From positions 496,001-560,000 of the forward strand of contig NZ_SBIP01000002.1 in NCBI RefSeq assembly GCF_004053875.1: DNA of 64,000 nucleotides, read 5' to 3'. The notes beneath the pieces are model-generated. The model saw nothing but the letters and a program-made list of their open reading frames with translations, was not told the DNA's origin and did no database searches. Shown here in pieces: positions 27,420 through 36,471 of the stretch. How positions within the stretch are numbered: the stretch's first letter is position 1; every line of letters begins with the position of its first letter. The position numbers and the translations under genes were made by a program. This DNA is from Neorhizobium lilium (GTDB lineage: Bacteria; Pseudomonadota; Alphaproteobacteria; Rhizobiales; Rhizobiaceae).

Positions 27420-27884
27420 TCACCCGCGACCGCGATAGGTCGCAACGCCCTGGTCCGGCAGCCAGACGCCGGCCGGAACCTCGCCCGTCTGCCAGAAGAC
27501 GTCGATCGGGATGCCGCCGCGCGGATACCAGTAGGCGCCGATCCTCAGCCATTTCGGGGTGAGCAGATCGACGATTCGCTTGGCGATGTAGACAGAGCAA
27601 TCTTCGTGGAAGGCACCGTGATTGCGGAACGAGTGCAGGAAGAGCTTCAACGACTTCGATTCCACCAGGAAGCCATCCGGAATGTAATCGATCACGATAT
27701 GGGCGAAGTCGGGCTGTCCCGTCATCGGGCAGAGCGAGGTAAATTCCGGCGCCGTGAACCGCACCACGTAGTCCGTGCCCTGGTTGCCGTTCGGCACCTT
27801 CTCCAACATCGCTTCTTCGGGCGTTTTCGGTGCTTCGACCTGCGCGCCGAGCTGCGACAGCCCGCTGACATCCGTCATTGTCAT
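27420..27884 (-). CDS. queF: NADPH-dependent 7-cyano-7-deazaguanine reductase
   Basis: QueF reduces preQ0 to preQ1 in queuosine tRNA modification. At 154 residues it is the short, single-domain type. The catalytic cysteine is in [13 protein letters not shown], and the NADPH-binding region is [21 protein letters not shown]. Its ATG overlaps the stop of the CDF transporter gene upstream by four bases (27881-27884), so the two are translated together. Confidence 0.93.
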   Translation of the reverse strand: MTMTDVSGLSQLGAQVEAPKTPEEAMLEKVPNGNQGTDYVVRFTAPEFTSLCPMTGQPDFAHIVIDYIPDGFLVESKSLKLFLHSFRNHGAFHEDCSVYIAKRIVDLLTPKWLRIGAYWYPRGGIPIDVFWQTGEVPAGVWLPDQGVATYRGRG

Positions 27885-28792
27885 ATGCTTTTTCCTTCGA
27901 CTTCAACCTTCTGTCCATGCGGATTTTCGCCTTCCGGCTCCACATGGATCGCCAATGTGGCGCCGGGAATAACGGTTTTGATCGCCTCTTCCAAGCGATC
28001 GCAGATATTGTGCGCTTCCCGCACCGTCATGATCTCCGGCACGACGAGATGGAAGTCGATAAAGGCGACCACACCTGCGCGGCGCGACTTGAGGTCATGC
28101 ACTCCGAGCGCGCCGCCGGAATGGGTGGCGATCGCATCGCGCACCGACGCCTCTTCTCCAGGCTCCAGTGCCTTGTCCATCAATCCGCCGAGCGAATGGG
28201 AAATCACCTTGTAGCCCTGCCACAGGATGTTCAACGCAACGAGAACGGCGAGCAAGGGGTCGAGAATGGCATATCCTGTCAGAACCGCCAGCACGAGACC
28301 GATGAAGACGCCGCCGGAGGTCACCACGTCCGACATGATGTGGTGGCCGTCTGCCGTCATGGCCGGGGACCGATGCGCTGTCCCGACCCGGATGAGGATC
28401 GTTGCCCAGACCGCATTGATGACGCCAGCCACAGCATTGATGGCAAGCCCCAGCCACGGCGTTTCCGGCAGGCTCGGAGCCATGAGCGCAGGAACGGCCT
28501 CCTGGATGATGAGGATCGCTGCAACCACGATCAACACGCCCTCGACTACTGCGGACAGATATTCCGCCTTGTGATGGCCGAACTGGTGGTCGTCGTCCGC
28601 AGGCCGCTGCGCATAGCGGATGACGAAATAGGCAATCACCGCGGCGACCACGTTGACCAGCGATTCCAGCCCATCCGAGAGCAGCGCCACCGAGCCCGTC
28701 ACCCACCAGGCGGCAAGCTTCAGCCCCAGCACGAGAAGCGACACGGGGATACCCCACAAAGCCAGCCGCTCGACGATCCTTCTGTCTTCCAC
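27881..28792 (-). CDS. Cation diffusion facilitator (CDF) metal transporter
   Basis: A 303-residue CDF family efflux transporter (Zn2+, Co2+ or Fe2+). Six helices can be read. The metal motifs are [11 protein letters not shown] in helix 2 and [15 protein letters not shown] in helix 5 (DxxxD/HxxxD type). The C-terminal cytoplasmic dimerisation domain is [22 protein letters not shown]. The GTG at 28792 ([10 protein letters not shown]) is the likely start because AAGGA lies eight bases upstream; longer frames run back into a 17-bp terminator. Confidence 0.88.
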   Translation of the reverse strand: MEDRRIVERLALWGIPVSLLVLGLKLAAWWVTGSVALLSDGLESLVNVVAAVIAYFVIRYAQRPADDDHQFGHHKAEYLSAVVEGVLIVVAAILIIQEAVPALMAPSLPETPWLGLAINAVAGVINAVWATILIRVGTAHRSPAMTADGHHIMSDVVTSGGVFIGLVLAVLTGYAILDPLLAVLVALNILWQGYKVISHSLGGLMDKALEPGEEASVRDAIATHSGGALGVHDLKSRRAGVVAFIDFHLVVPEIMTVREAHNICDRLEEAIKTVIPGATLAIHVEPEGENPHGQKVEVEGKSI

Positions 28793-28849
28793 CTGCGTAA
28801 TCCTTATTGCGCCTGCGAGTGATTTGCAGACCGCTTGCCCCAAAACGGC

Positions 28850-28888
28850 AAAACCGCCGCAGCGAGTTGATCTCGCTGCGGCGGTTTT
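28850..28888. terminator. Terminator after the DHA2 MFS gene
   Basis: AAAACCGCCGCAGCGAG (28850-28866) and its exact complement at 28872-28888 form a 17-bp stem with a five-base loop, and T-runs flank both ends. On the minus strand it lies 35 bases past the MFS stop codon and just before the CDF gene start. Confidence 0.9.
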
Positions 28889-28923
28889 GAATGGTGCCTG
28901 TATGGCGGGGGCGGCCGGTTTTG

Positions 28924-30501
28924 TCAAATGACGGAACTGCGTATCCGCTCTTCGCGGGCAGCAACGCTTGTCGCAACCGACCGGTCTTTATCCTCAGCGA
29001 GGTCCTTTTCGATATCCCCACCTCGCCCCAGAAAGCCGAAGACGACGAGGGCCGTGAAAGCAGTGATTGCCGTCAGCAGCCATAGCAGGGTCGAAAAACC
29101 GGCACTGTAGGCGGCGAGCAGATCGGCCGGTGCCAGCGAGGGTACAAGACTTGCGGCATCTGCCAGGTCGCCGGTCGCTAGCCGCTGTGCAATCGCCCCG
29201 GCATGGTCGCCGGCTGCCACGCCGAGATTGGCGCCCGTCAGGCCAGATAGCACAGCGGTGACGATGGCCAGCGCCACGCCTTCGCCCGCAACCCGCGTCG
29301 TGCTGAATATGCCGGTCGCCATGCCGGCCCGCTCCTTCGGCACGACGCTGACGGCTAGGCCGTCCATCAGCCCCCAGGGCAGGCTGATGCCGACGCCGAT
29401 CGTCAAGAGCGGCGCAATCAGCGCCGAGGAATTCGACCCGACCGGCAACCGGCTCAGCCAGAACAGCCCGGCGGCCGAAATTGCCAGTCCGACACCGCAG
29501 ATGATGGCCGGCGAAAACCATCGTGTCAGCAGACCGGCCGCAATCGGCAAGATGAGCAACGGTCCGGAAAGCGCGATCATCATCCGGCCGCCGGCGACTT
29601 CGTTCATGCCCTCGATGCCGATGAACCGCAGCGGCAGCAGGATGAGTAGAACCACGAAGGCATAGGCGGGCGCGGCAGCCAGCAGTTGCACGCCGACGAA
29701 CCGTGGATAACGGAACAGCGAAAGATCGAGCATCGGGCGCGGCACGGATCGTTCGATCAGCACGAAGGTCAGAAACAGCAGGCCTGCCGCCGCCAGCATG
29801 ACGATCACCAATGGATCGCTCCAGCCGCTGTCGGGCGCCTGCAACACGCCAAAGGTCAGCGCCGTCAGGGCAAGCGTGAAGCTCACGGCGCCCTTCCAGT
29901 CGAGTCCAGTGGCATCCGGATCACGCGATTCGCCGAGGAAGATCGCACCCAGCGTAAACGCCAAAACCGCAAGGCCGATCACCAGCACAAAAATCGATGG
30001 CCATCCGAATTGCGAGATCATCATGCCCGACGCGATCGGTCCGAAGGCAAGGCCGATCCCGAAGCTGGCGCCGACAACGCTGAAGGCGCGCAGTCTCGCC
30101 TCTCCGTCGAACTTCTGCGCCAGCGACGCCATGCCGCCGGAGAAAGCCGCTGCGGCGCCGACACCCTGCAGGGCACGCAGCATGTCGAACCAGACGATAT
30201 TGGCCGAGAATGCGAGGCCGGCGGAAAACAGGCCGAACAGCGCAAGGCCGATCAGGAAGATACGTTTGCGTCCATAGCAATCGGCAAGCGCCCCCGCCGC
30301 CATCAGCAAGCTTCCGAAGGTCAGCATGAAGGCGTTGGTCACCCAGTTCAGCGCGATAGGACTGCCGCCGAGCATCCTGCTGATGGATGGCAGGGCAACC
30401 GCTGTGCCGGTGAATGTGAGCGGCATGGCAATGGCCGTGCAGCAGACGGCAATCAGCACGAAAATGCGTTCGCGCGTCGCGACAGGTAAGGGTTTCGTCA
30501 T
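28924..30501 (-). CDS. MFS multidrug transporter, DHA2 (14-helix) type
   Basis: A 525-residue drug:H+ antiporter with about 14 hydrophobic helices. Motif A-like ALADCYGRKRIFLIG is in loop 2-3, the motif C-like segment lies in GASFGIGLAFGPIASGMMI, and WVTNAFMLTFGSLLMAAG is the DHA2 N-terminal pattern. It is divergent from a LysR regulator, a common local control arrangement. Natural substrates are unknown; export of antimicrobial compounds is the usual family role. Confidence 0.87.
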   Translation of the reverse strand: MTKPLPVATRERIFVLIAVCCTAIAMPLTFTGTAVALPSISRMLGGSPIALNWVTNAFMLTFGSLLMAAGALADCYGRKRIFLIGLALFGLFSAGLAFSANIVWFDMLRALQGVGAAAAFSGGMASLAQKFDGEARLRAFSVVGASFGIGLAFGPIASGMMISQFGWPSIFVLVIGLAVLAFTLGAIFLGESRDPDATGLDWKGAVSFTLALTALTFGVLQAPDSGWSDPLVIVMLAAAGLLFLTFVLIERSVPRPMLDLSLFRYPRFVGVQLLAAAPAYAFVVLLILLPLRFIGIEGMNEVAGGRMMIALSGPLLILPIAAGLLTRWFSPAIICGVGLAISAAGLFWLSRLPVGSNSSALIAPLLTIGVGISLPWGLMDGLAVSVVPKERAGMATGIFSTTRVAGEGVALAIVTAVLSGLTGANLGVAAGDHAGAIAQRLATGDLADAASLVPSLAPADLLAAYSAGFSTLLWLLTAITAFTALVVFGFLGRGGDIEKDLAEDKDRSVATSVAAREERIRSSVI

Positions 30502-30564
30502 ATCCTGAATCCGCTCTGTTTGAATGGGAAAGAGCAGCGGCGGCCTGGGAGAAGCCGTCGCCGC

Positions 30565-30585
30565 AACGCTCCGGCCGGAAGCGTT
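30565..30585. promoter_or_regulatory. Candidate operator between the MFS and LysR genes
   Basis: AACGCT (30565-30570) and AGCGTT (30580-30585) form an inverted repeat with a nine-base spacer (CCGGCCGGA), and the spacer is itself nearly symmetric. It lies in the 178-bp divergent region, where a LysR protein would bind. The half-sites do not follow T-N11-A exactly, so this is only a candidate. Confidence 0.35.
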
Positions 30586-30679
30586 TGTTTGACGCTTTGA
30601 AGATAAATCGGATGCCTGGGATTAAAAATCTCGCTGACCTTCCTTACATTGCGGAAAAGAACGCTCGAATGAGGTGCAA

Positions 30680-31600
30680 ATGAATAGCCTCGGAAACCTG
30701 ACGGCCTTTGTGCGCACTGCCGATTTTGGCAGTTTCGTCGCGGCGGGCCGTATACTTGGCTTGTCGCCGTCCGCCGTCGGCAAGGCGGTGACGAGTCTTG
30801 AAAAAGAGCTCGGCGTCCGGCTCTTCCAGCGCTCGACACGCAGCCTGCGTCTGACCGATGAAGGCCGGCTGTTCCACGAACGGTGCCGGCGCATCCTCGA
30901 CGATCTGGACGACGCGGAAGCTTCGATGGCGAATACCATAACCATTCCGCGCGGGCGGCTGCGCGTCAGCGTTCCGGTCGTCACCTATCACCTGCTTCTG
31001 CCGGTGCTGCCGGAATTCATGCGACGCTACCCGGAAGTCGAACTCGATCTCGATTTCAACGATCGGGTCATCGATCTGATCGAGGAGGAGATCGATGTGG
31101 CGATCCGCAGCGGCGAACTGCCGGACTCGCGGCTGGTTTCACGCACGCTGCGGCCTTTCCGGCTGCTGCTTTGCGCAGCTCCTTCCTATTTGGCCGCGCA
31201 TGGTAGACCCCAATGTCCGCGCGATCTGGATGGCCATCTTGCGATCCGCTTCCGCTACCCGAATAGTCGCAGAATGCAGGAATGGCCGCTTATTCTGCCC
31301 GACGAGCCTTCGGAACTGCATACGCGCACGGTCTTCACCTGCAACAATATGGAAGCGCTCAGAAGCACCGTGATCAACGGACTCGGAATTGGCTGCATGC
31401 CGGATTTCCTTGCCCGCCAACCTATCGCCGAGGGGAAGCTGGAAACTATTCTAGACGCGCATCTGAACGCGCCAGGGCAATTCCACCTGCTCTGGCCATC
31501 AAGCAGGCACCTTTCACCGAAGGTACGGGTTCTCGTCGATTATCTCAGCGAAACCCTGTTCGCCGACACCTTTGAGAGCCTGCCGCCGCTTTCGGCGTAA
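30680..31600 (+). CDS. LysR family transcriptional regulator
   Basis: A 306-residue LysR regulator. The N-terminal winged helix-turn-helix (NLTAFVRTADFGSFVAAGRILGLSPSAVGKAVTSLEKELGVRLFQRSTRSLRLTDEG) is textbook. The effector-binding domain follows from about residue 90. Start 30680 has GAGGTGC ahead of it. It is divergent from the DHA2 transporter, so it probably regulates that gene in response to an exported compound. Confidence 0.9.
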   Translation: MNSLGNLTAFVRTADFGSFVAAGRILGLSPSAVGKAVTSLEKELGVRLFQRSTRSLRLTDEGRLFHERCRRILDDLDDAEASMANTITIPRGRLRVSVPVVTYHLLLPVLPEFMRRYPEVELDLDFNDRVIDLIEEEIDVAIRSGELPDSRLVSRTLRPFRLLLCAAPSYLAAHGRPQCPRDLDGHLAIRFRYPNSRRMQEWPLILPDEPSELHTRTVFTCNNMEALRSTVINGLGIGCMPDFLARQPIAEGKLETILDAHLNAPGQFHLLWPSSRHLSPKVRVLVDYLSETLFADTFESLPPLSA

Positions 31601-31706
31601 AAAATTCTGGAAAAGAGTCGCGTTAGCGTTATGGAAAGAAACATCCGAGATACATAGTTTCTTAAAGTTGCGTTAGAAAACTCTAACTAACATTTTCGGA
31701 TAGGAA

Positions 31707-32036
31707 ATGCCGTCAGATCTCGAGTTTTTTGTCGATGTGGATCGAGAGACGATCAGGCGCATTTCAGTGCGCCAGATCGACGGTGGGCGCTTCCTGATGG
31801 TGATCCGCCTCCAGTTCGACAAGGGCTGGGAAAGCGACAGCCAAAGCGTCACCCTCAAGGACAAGCTTGCCCTCGCCCGCCGGTTGATAGATGAAGGCGT
31901 GCCCGAGCACGCGGTTTACGACGACCTCAAAATGGAGGCGCCGCCGTCCCGAAGCGTCCTCGTGGTGATCACGATCTCGCTCGCGATCTGGCTGGTGGCA
32001 GGCCTTGGGGTATTACGGGCACTGGACTGGGTCTAA
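31707..32036 (+). CDS. Hypothetical protein with C-terminal membrane anchor
   Basis: A 109-residue protein. The N-terminal 80 residues are soluble (FFVDVDRETIRRISVRQIDGGRF). Residues 82-104 are one transmembrane helix (SVLVVITISLAIWLVAGLGVL), so it is a tail-anchored or single-pass protein. I recognise no family. It is separate from the LysR gene by 106 bases and converges on trpE(G). Confidence 0.65.
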   Translation: MPSDLEFFVDVDRETIRRISVRQIDGGRFLMVIRLQFDKGWESDSQSVTLKDKLALARRLIDEGVPEHAVYDDLKMEAPPSRSVLVVITISLAIWLVAGLGVLRALDWV

Positions 32037-32060
32037 GCATCTACAGTCTGGCCATGACGA

Positions 32061-32097
32061 GATGTAAGGCCGCCCCTCCAGCCGAGGGCGGCGCATC
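32061..32097. terminator. Hairpin between the small membrane protein gene and trpE(G)
   Basis: GCCGCCC (32069-32075) pairs with GGGCGGC (32086-32092), with flanking GATG/CATC bases adding pairs. It lies between two convergent genes and has no long uridine run, so it is a weak terminator candidate. Confidence 0.4.
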
Positions 32098-32133
32098 TCT
32101 TCGAAAACTTTGCCGGCGCAGGGCCCGGTTCCG

Positions 32134-34323
32134 TTAAGCGGCCTTGGTTTCTCGCCGCCGCGCCAGATGCGCCACCACGTTCTCGATCATCCGCATGCCG
32201 GCATCGCCGCCCAAAGACATGATCGATTCGGGATGGAACTGCACCGCCGCTATCGGCTCCTTGACGTGCTCAATGCCCATGATCGTGCCGTCCTCGCTTT
32301 CGGCGGTGATCATGAAGTCGGTATGCAGGGTCTTCGGATCGGCGAAGATCGAGTGGTAGCGCCCGACCGTCACCTCATGCGCGAGCCCGGAGAAGACGAC
32401 GCCCGGCTCCAGAATGCGGATTCGCGAAGGCTTGCCGTGCATCGGCACCGCCAGGTGCCGCAGGTCGCCGCCATAGGCTTCCGCCAGCGCCTGCAGGCCG
32501 AGGCAGACACCGAAGATCGGCAGGCCCTTGGCGCGCGCCGTCTTGATCGTCGTCTTGCAGTCGAAATCCTTAGGATTGCCCGGCCCCGGCGACAGAACCA
32601 CGAGATCGGGATCGATGCGGTCGAAGATCTCCTCCGCCACCGGGGTGCGGACGGTCGAAACCGTGGCACCCGTCTGGCGGAAATAATTGGCCAGCGTATG
32701 GACGAAACTGTCCTCGTGATCGACCAGCAGGATCTTGACGCCTAGTCCCACCTTCGCCACGTCTCGGCCCGGCTTGGCGGTATTGCCGGAGCGGGCATCG
32801 CGAATGGCGGCGAGCATGGCAGACGCCTTGAGCTCGGTCTCGGCCTCTTCTTCATGCGGATCGCTGTCGTTCAGGAGCGTCGCACCCGCACGCACTTCGG
32901 CGATGCCATCCTTGATGCGGATGGTGCGCAGGGTCAGCCCCGTATTCATGTCGCCATTGAAGCCGACCATGCCGATCGCCCCACCATACCAGGCGCGCGG
33001 GCTCTTTTCATTGGCCTCGACGAACCGCATTGCCCAGAGCTTTGGGGCGCCGGTGACGGTCACCGCCCAGGCGTGGCTGAGGAAGGCGTCGAACGCATCC
33101 ATATCCGGCCGTAGGCGTCCCTCGATATGGTCCACCGTGTGGATGAGGCGCGAATACATCTCGATCTGGCGCCGGCCGATCACCTTGACCGATCCGGGCT
33201 CGCAGACGCGGGACTTGTCGTTGCGGTCCACGTCGGAGCACATGGTCAGTTCCGACTCGTCCTTCTTGGAATTCAGCAGCTTCAGGATCTGCTCCGAGTC
33301 CGAGATCGCGTCCTCGCCGCGCTTGATCGTGCCTGAGATCGGGCAGGTCTCGATGCGGCGGCCGGAGACCCGCACGAACATTTCCGGCGAGGCGCCGACC
33401 AGATATTCCTGGTGGCCGAGATTGATGAAGAAGGAATAGGGCGACGGGTTGATCGCCTTCAGCCGGTTGGAGATCTCCGATGGCTTCGAGTCGCAGCGTT
33501 CCATGAACTTCTGGCCGGGCACCACTTCGAACAGGTCGCCGCGCCGGAAACTTTCTTTGGCCTTGGTGACGAGGCTCGCATATTCGCCCGGCTTGTGGTC
33601 GCCCTTCGGCGGCACCACCGTCGTACGCTGGAAGGGATCCGGCGCGATCTCGTCCGACTTGCCGTCGGTCGTCATACCGTCCCTGGCAAAATCATAACGA
33701 TCGATCCAGGCCTTTGCGGCATGGTGATCCACCACCAGGATTTCGTCGGGCAGGTAAAGCACCATGTCGCGCTGGTCTTCCGGCCGCTGCATGGACAGCT
33801 TGATCGCGTCGAACTGGAAGGCGAGATCGTAGCCGAAGGCGCCGAACAGGCCGATGGCGGAATCCGCGTCGGAGTGGAAGAGATCGACGATTGCGCGCAG
33901 AACGGTAAAAACTGTCGGCATTTTGGAGCGTTCTTCTTCCGTGAAGGCGCGGCTCGGTTCGCGAACATCGAGATCGAGACGGCGGACGGTGCGCTCGCCC
34001 AACGCCAGCTCCTCGACGGTCTTCAGGCGATCGGACACGAAGCCGAGCAGCACTTCGCCGCGCTCGTTGAAGGCCTCGATCCAGACCTTGCGGCCGAGCG
34101 AGGAAATGCCGAGCGGCGGGTCGGCGATTGCCGTGTCCCAACGGGTGTAGCGGCCCGGATATTCGTAATTCGAGGAAAACACGGCGCCGCGGCGCTCGTC
34201 CAGCCTATCGACATAGGAGGAGATCGCCGTGGCATAATCGGCGGCCCGCCGTTGCCGGCTGACCGCGATGCCGCCCCTTGTCTCGTAGGTTTCGGACCCG
34301 TCGTCCCGGATAATGGTTACCAT
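32134..34323 (-). CDS. trpE(G): Anthranilate synthase, fused components I and II
   Basis: A 729-residue fusion that makes anthranilate from chorismate and glutamine, the first step of tryptophan synthesis. The N-terminal two-thirds is TrpE, with the chorismate-binding segments [20 protein letters not shown] and RARYGG-like [18 protein letters not shown]. The C-terminal third is the glutaminase TrpG, with GPGNPKDF, the nucleophile in [12 protein letters not shown] and the catalytic His in [10 protein letters not shown]. Length and layout match rhizobial TrpE(G). It is regulated by the trpL attenuator just upstream and presumably by tryptophan feedback. Confidence 0.96.
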   Translation of the reverse strand: MVTIIRDDGSETYETRGGIAVSRQRRAADYATAISSYVDRLDERRGAVFSSNYEYPGRYTRWDTAIADPPLGISSLGRKVWIEAFNERGEVLLGFVSDRLKTVEELALGERTVRRLDLDVREPSRAFTEEERSKMPTVFTVLRAIVDLFHSDADSAIGLFGAFGYDLAFQFDAIKLSMQRPEDQRDMVLYLPDEILVVDHHAAKAWIDRYDFARDGMTTDGKSDEIAPDPFQRTTVVPPKGDHKPGEYASLVTKAKESFRRGDLFEVVPGQKFMERCDSKPSEISNRLKAINPSPYSFFINLGHQEYLVGASPEMFVRVSGRRIETCPISGTIKRGEDAISDSEQILKLLNSKKDESELTMCSDVDRNDKSRVCEPGSVKVIGRRQIEMYSRLIHTVDHIEGRLRPDMDAFDAFLSHAWAVTVTGAPKLWAMRFVEANEKSPRAWYGGAIGMVGFNGDMNTGLTLRTIRIKDGIAEVRAGATLLNDSDPHEEEAETELKASAMLAAIRDARSGNTAKPGRDVAKVGLGVKILLVDHEDSFVHTLANYFRQTGATVSTVRTPVAEEIFDRIDPDLVVLSPGPGNPKDFDCKTTIKTARAKGLPIFGVCLGLQALAEAYGGDLRHLAVPMHGKPSRIRILEPGVVFSGLAHEVTVGRYHSIFADPKTLHTDFMITAESEDGTIMGIEHVKEPIAAVQFHPESIMSLGGDAGMRMIENVVAHLARRRETKAA

Positions 34324-34385
34324 GTCTGCCTCTCCGATGCCTGCTTCCCGGAATTTCCGTCTGCCCGGATCCTGAAAACGGCCAA

Positions 34386-34416
34386 TAAAAAAGCCGCCTC
34401 GGTTCCCGGGCGGCTT
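34386..34416 (-). terminator. trpL attenuator terminator
   Basis: On the minus strand AAGCCGCC and GGCGGCTT form a stem around CGGGAACCGA, followed by a TTTTTTATT run. It lies between the trpL stop codon and trpE(G). It is the terminator expected when tryptophan is plentiful. Confidence 0.9.
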
Positions 34417-34444
34417 GTGTCGTCTTGTCGATGGACATGACTGG

Positions 34445-34501
34445 TCAAGGCCGCACGAAGCGTACCCACCACCAGTTGCCAATGTTCATCGAGTTCGTCA
34501 T
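34445..34501 (-). CDS. trpL: trp operon leader peptide with three Trp codons (TrpL)
   Basis: An 18-codon [21 protein letters not shown], with TGG TGG TGG at 34466-34474 and TGA at 34445. An internal ATG at 34489 would give 14 residues. No Shine-Dalgarno sequence precedes either start. A promoter places transcription start on or next to the first ATG, as known for the S. meliloti trp leader, which is translated without a 5' leader. The peptide senses tryptophanyl-tRNA supply. Confidence 0.85.
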   Translation of the reverse strand: MTNSMNIGNWWWVRFVRP

Positions 34502-34509
34502 GGGCGAAG

Positions 34510-34538
34510 TTGTTACCGTGAGCCGCAACGACGCGCAA
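34510..34538 (-). promoter_or_regulatory. trpL-trpE(G) promoter
   Basis: On the minus strand TTGCGC (34533-34538) and TAACAA (34510-34515) lie exactly 17 bases apart. Eight bases later comes the A of the TrpL ATG at 34501. Both boxes are near sigma70 consensus, and they fit a leaderless leader mRNA. Confidence 0.7.
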
Positions 34539-34628
34539 GTGAATTTCTTGGGGGTTCCCGTGCGACCAAATCCACGACATGCGCGTTACCTGACTGAAAA
34601 TCGGGAACACGGCTGGGAAGGTTAGTGG

Positions 34629-35870
34629 ATGCAGCACGCATGGATGGCAGTTCTGGCGGGTCTTCCCCTGCTTGTGGGGGCAAGCCCGCCGCCGAACCGA
34701 CCGATACCCCAGGCCTCGCAAAACCAGACGCAGCAAGCGAATGTCGTGGAGGTCAACTTTCTGGATCGCCTATTGCAGGATAATGGCGGGCGTCGTCATT
34801 CCCCTGCGACCAACCGCCGTACCCGCACGTCGCAGGCCCGCCCGACCGCTCCGTCGGCGCCTGCTGTGATCCCCGTGCCGACGCCGAAGCCCACCACGGA
34901 GGCTGACACAAGTGCACCGCCTGTACCGGCAACGGAGCCTGCCGCTCCCGCCGTCGCAACGCCCGTTCCGGAAACGGCGCCGGTGACGCCGAGCCCAAGC
35001 CGACCGGCCGATCAGCCGGCAAGCCAGCCAACCACCGCTCCCGCGCCCGCAGACCAGCCGGAAGCGCCGACCGTGCAGCAGCCCGCGACCGCGTCCGAGC
35101 CGGCGCACGAGGCCGACGTTCCGAAGCCCCTGCCCAAGCCCGCCGATGAAAGTCCCGCGCCAGGCAAAGTAGAGGCACCCGTCGCCAACCCAGCGCCTGC
35201 AAGCGCGTCACCGGCAGAGCCGACGCCTGCCCAGCCGAGCAATGCCGAGCCACCTAAGCCAGACCAAAAGCCCGAGGAGCCGGCACCCCCACCACCGCCG
35301 CCCATTGCCACGGAAGATCCGGAGGAGCTGAAGGCCTGCCTCGCAGACCTCGAAGCCTTGGGCACCAAATTCAAGCCGATCGACCGGATCGACGATGGCG
35401 AGGGCTGCGGCATAGACAAGCCGATCAAGGTCGCAGAAGTGCTGCCGGGCATTGATGTCGGCGGAGCCGTCATGCGCTGCAAGACGGCGCAGGCCCTCGG
35501 TCATTGGCTGAAGGATACGGTGCAACCCGCCATGAGCGTCGCCATTCCTGCCCGCCGCATTACAGTCATTGTTCCGGGATCTACTTATGCCTGCCGCCTT
35601 CGCAACAGCGCGGCAACCGGCAAGATCTCCGAACACGCTCGCGGCAATGGCTTTGATGTCGCCGCGTTCAAGTTCGACAATGGGGAGAAGATGGAGATGA
35701 CGCCCCGCAGCAACGATCACACGATGGAGGGCGCTTTCCAGCGCACGGTGACGGCAGGTGCCTGCCTTCACTTCACCACCGTGCTGGCACCTGGAAGCGA
35801 CGCGTCGCACGAGACCCACATGCATCTTGACGTGATCGACCGCAACGGCGGCTACCGGATCTGCGAGTAA
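34629..35870 (+). CDS. Extensin-like protein with Pro/Ala-rich linker
   Basis: A 413-residue exported protein. A short hydrophobic N-terminus (MAVLAGLPLLVGAS) is a likely signal peptide. Residues 50-235 are a long low-complexity linker of Pro, Ala, Glu and Thr. The C-terminal part from about residue 245 is the extensin-like domain found in bacterial cell-wall-associated proteins (ACLADLEALGTKFKP...SEHARGNGFDVAAF...HMHLDVIDRNGGYRICE), with four or more conserved cysteines. The start has GGAAGG seven bases upstream. Its role is probably in the periplasm or peptidoglycan; the enzymatic function is uncertain. Confidence 0.85.
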   Translation: MQHAWMAVLAGLPLLVGASPPPNRPIPQASQNQTQQANVVEVNFLDRLLQDNGGRRHSPATNRRTRTSQARPTAPSAPAVIPVPTPKPTTEADTSAPPVPATEPAAPAVATPVPETAPVTPSPSRPADQPASQPTTAPAPADQPEAPTVQQPATASEPAHEADVPKPLPKPADESPAPGKVEAPVANPAPASASPAEPTPAQPSNAEPPKPDQKPEEPAPPPPPPIATEDPEELKACLADLEALGTKFKPIDRIDDGEGCGIDKPIKVAEVLPGIDVGGAVMRCKTAQALGHWLKDTVQPAMSVAIPARRITVIVPGSTYACRLRNSAATGKISEHARGNGFDVAAFKFDNGEKMEMTPRSNDHTMEGAFQRTVTAGACLHFTTVLAPGSDASHETHMHLDVIDRNGGYRICE

Positions 35871-36086
35871 TCTTACGGCATCAATTTGGCGAGAACGAAG
35901 GCTAGCGATGCGGCCTGAGACCAGCCCCCCGCATGACGGCTTCACTTATCGTTGAATCGAATTGTGAAGAGCATCAAATCCTGCCTCAAAGCGGCAGCGC
36001 AAGCCTTTGGTGAGACTCATGAATCGAAGACGCAAAAAGCCGATGCAGCCCTGCGGCGGCATCGGCCGTTTGTCGATCAATCGATA

Positions 36087-36353
36087 TCAGGAACGATCGA
36101 AGACCGGCGGGAAGCAGTGCTTCACGAATTTGGTGTGATCCGGCTCGGTGATCTTCAGCGTCTGGCAATCCAGCGGCTCGCGGTGGATGTAGGTGGTGCG
36201 GATCACGCGTGGCCGTTCCCGATGCACCCGAACCGCCGGCTGTGCATAATAGCCGACAACCGGATCGGCGGCTTGAACAGGAGCTTGCACCGCTGCGGCC
36301 CCAGCCAGGGCAGCAAAAGCAATCAACGACATTTTCTTGAATGAAACTGACAT
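36087..36353 (-). CDS. Small secreted hypothetical protein
   Basis: An 88-residue exported protein. Residues 1-28 form a signal peptide (KKMSLIAFAALAGAAAVQAPVQAA). The mature part is basic and has two cysteines (DCQTLK and KHCFPP). A strong GGAGAAGG ribosome site precedes ATG 36353. I know no family. The stretch 35871-36086 holds no clear gene. Confidence 0.7.
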   Translation of the reverse strand: MSVSFKKMSLIAFAALAGAAAVQAPVQAADPVVGYYAQPAVRVHRERPRVIRTTYIHREPLDCQTLKITEPDHTKFVKHCFPPVFDRS

Positions 36354-36471
36354 ATGGACCTTCTCCGCGCAGAATTGGATGGAACGGACGTCACGTCGTT
36401 CCCACGCAGCCATAATACGGAAGAAGCGTTTGTGTTCCTTACTTGGATCCCAAAGGATTTTATTAGGAATT

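Larger units (their letters stand above)
34386..34501 (-). ncRNA. rnTrpL: rnTrpL-type attenuated leader RNA
   Basis: If transcription starts at the A of the trpL ATG (34501) and stops at the attenuator, the leader RNA is about 116 nucleotides. From memory, Sinorhizobium meliloti makes a very similar RNA of about 110 nt, rnTrpL, reported to act in trans on other mRNAs. The size, leader peptide, terminator and promoter match. That it exists and acts here is inferred by homology. Confidence 0.65.

Noticed and set aside
28793..28927. N-terminal extension of the CDF transporter
   Set aside because: It would be translated across a perfect 17-bp terminator stem; a GTG with AAGGA at 28792 is a better start.
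35952..36344. Plus-strand ORF (130 codons) opposite the small secreted protein
   Set aside because: No ribosome site, TTG start, and it is mostly antisense to a gene with a clear signal peptide and Shine-Dalgarno sequence.
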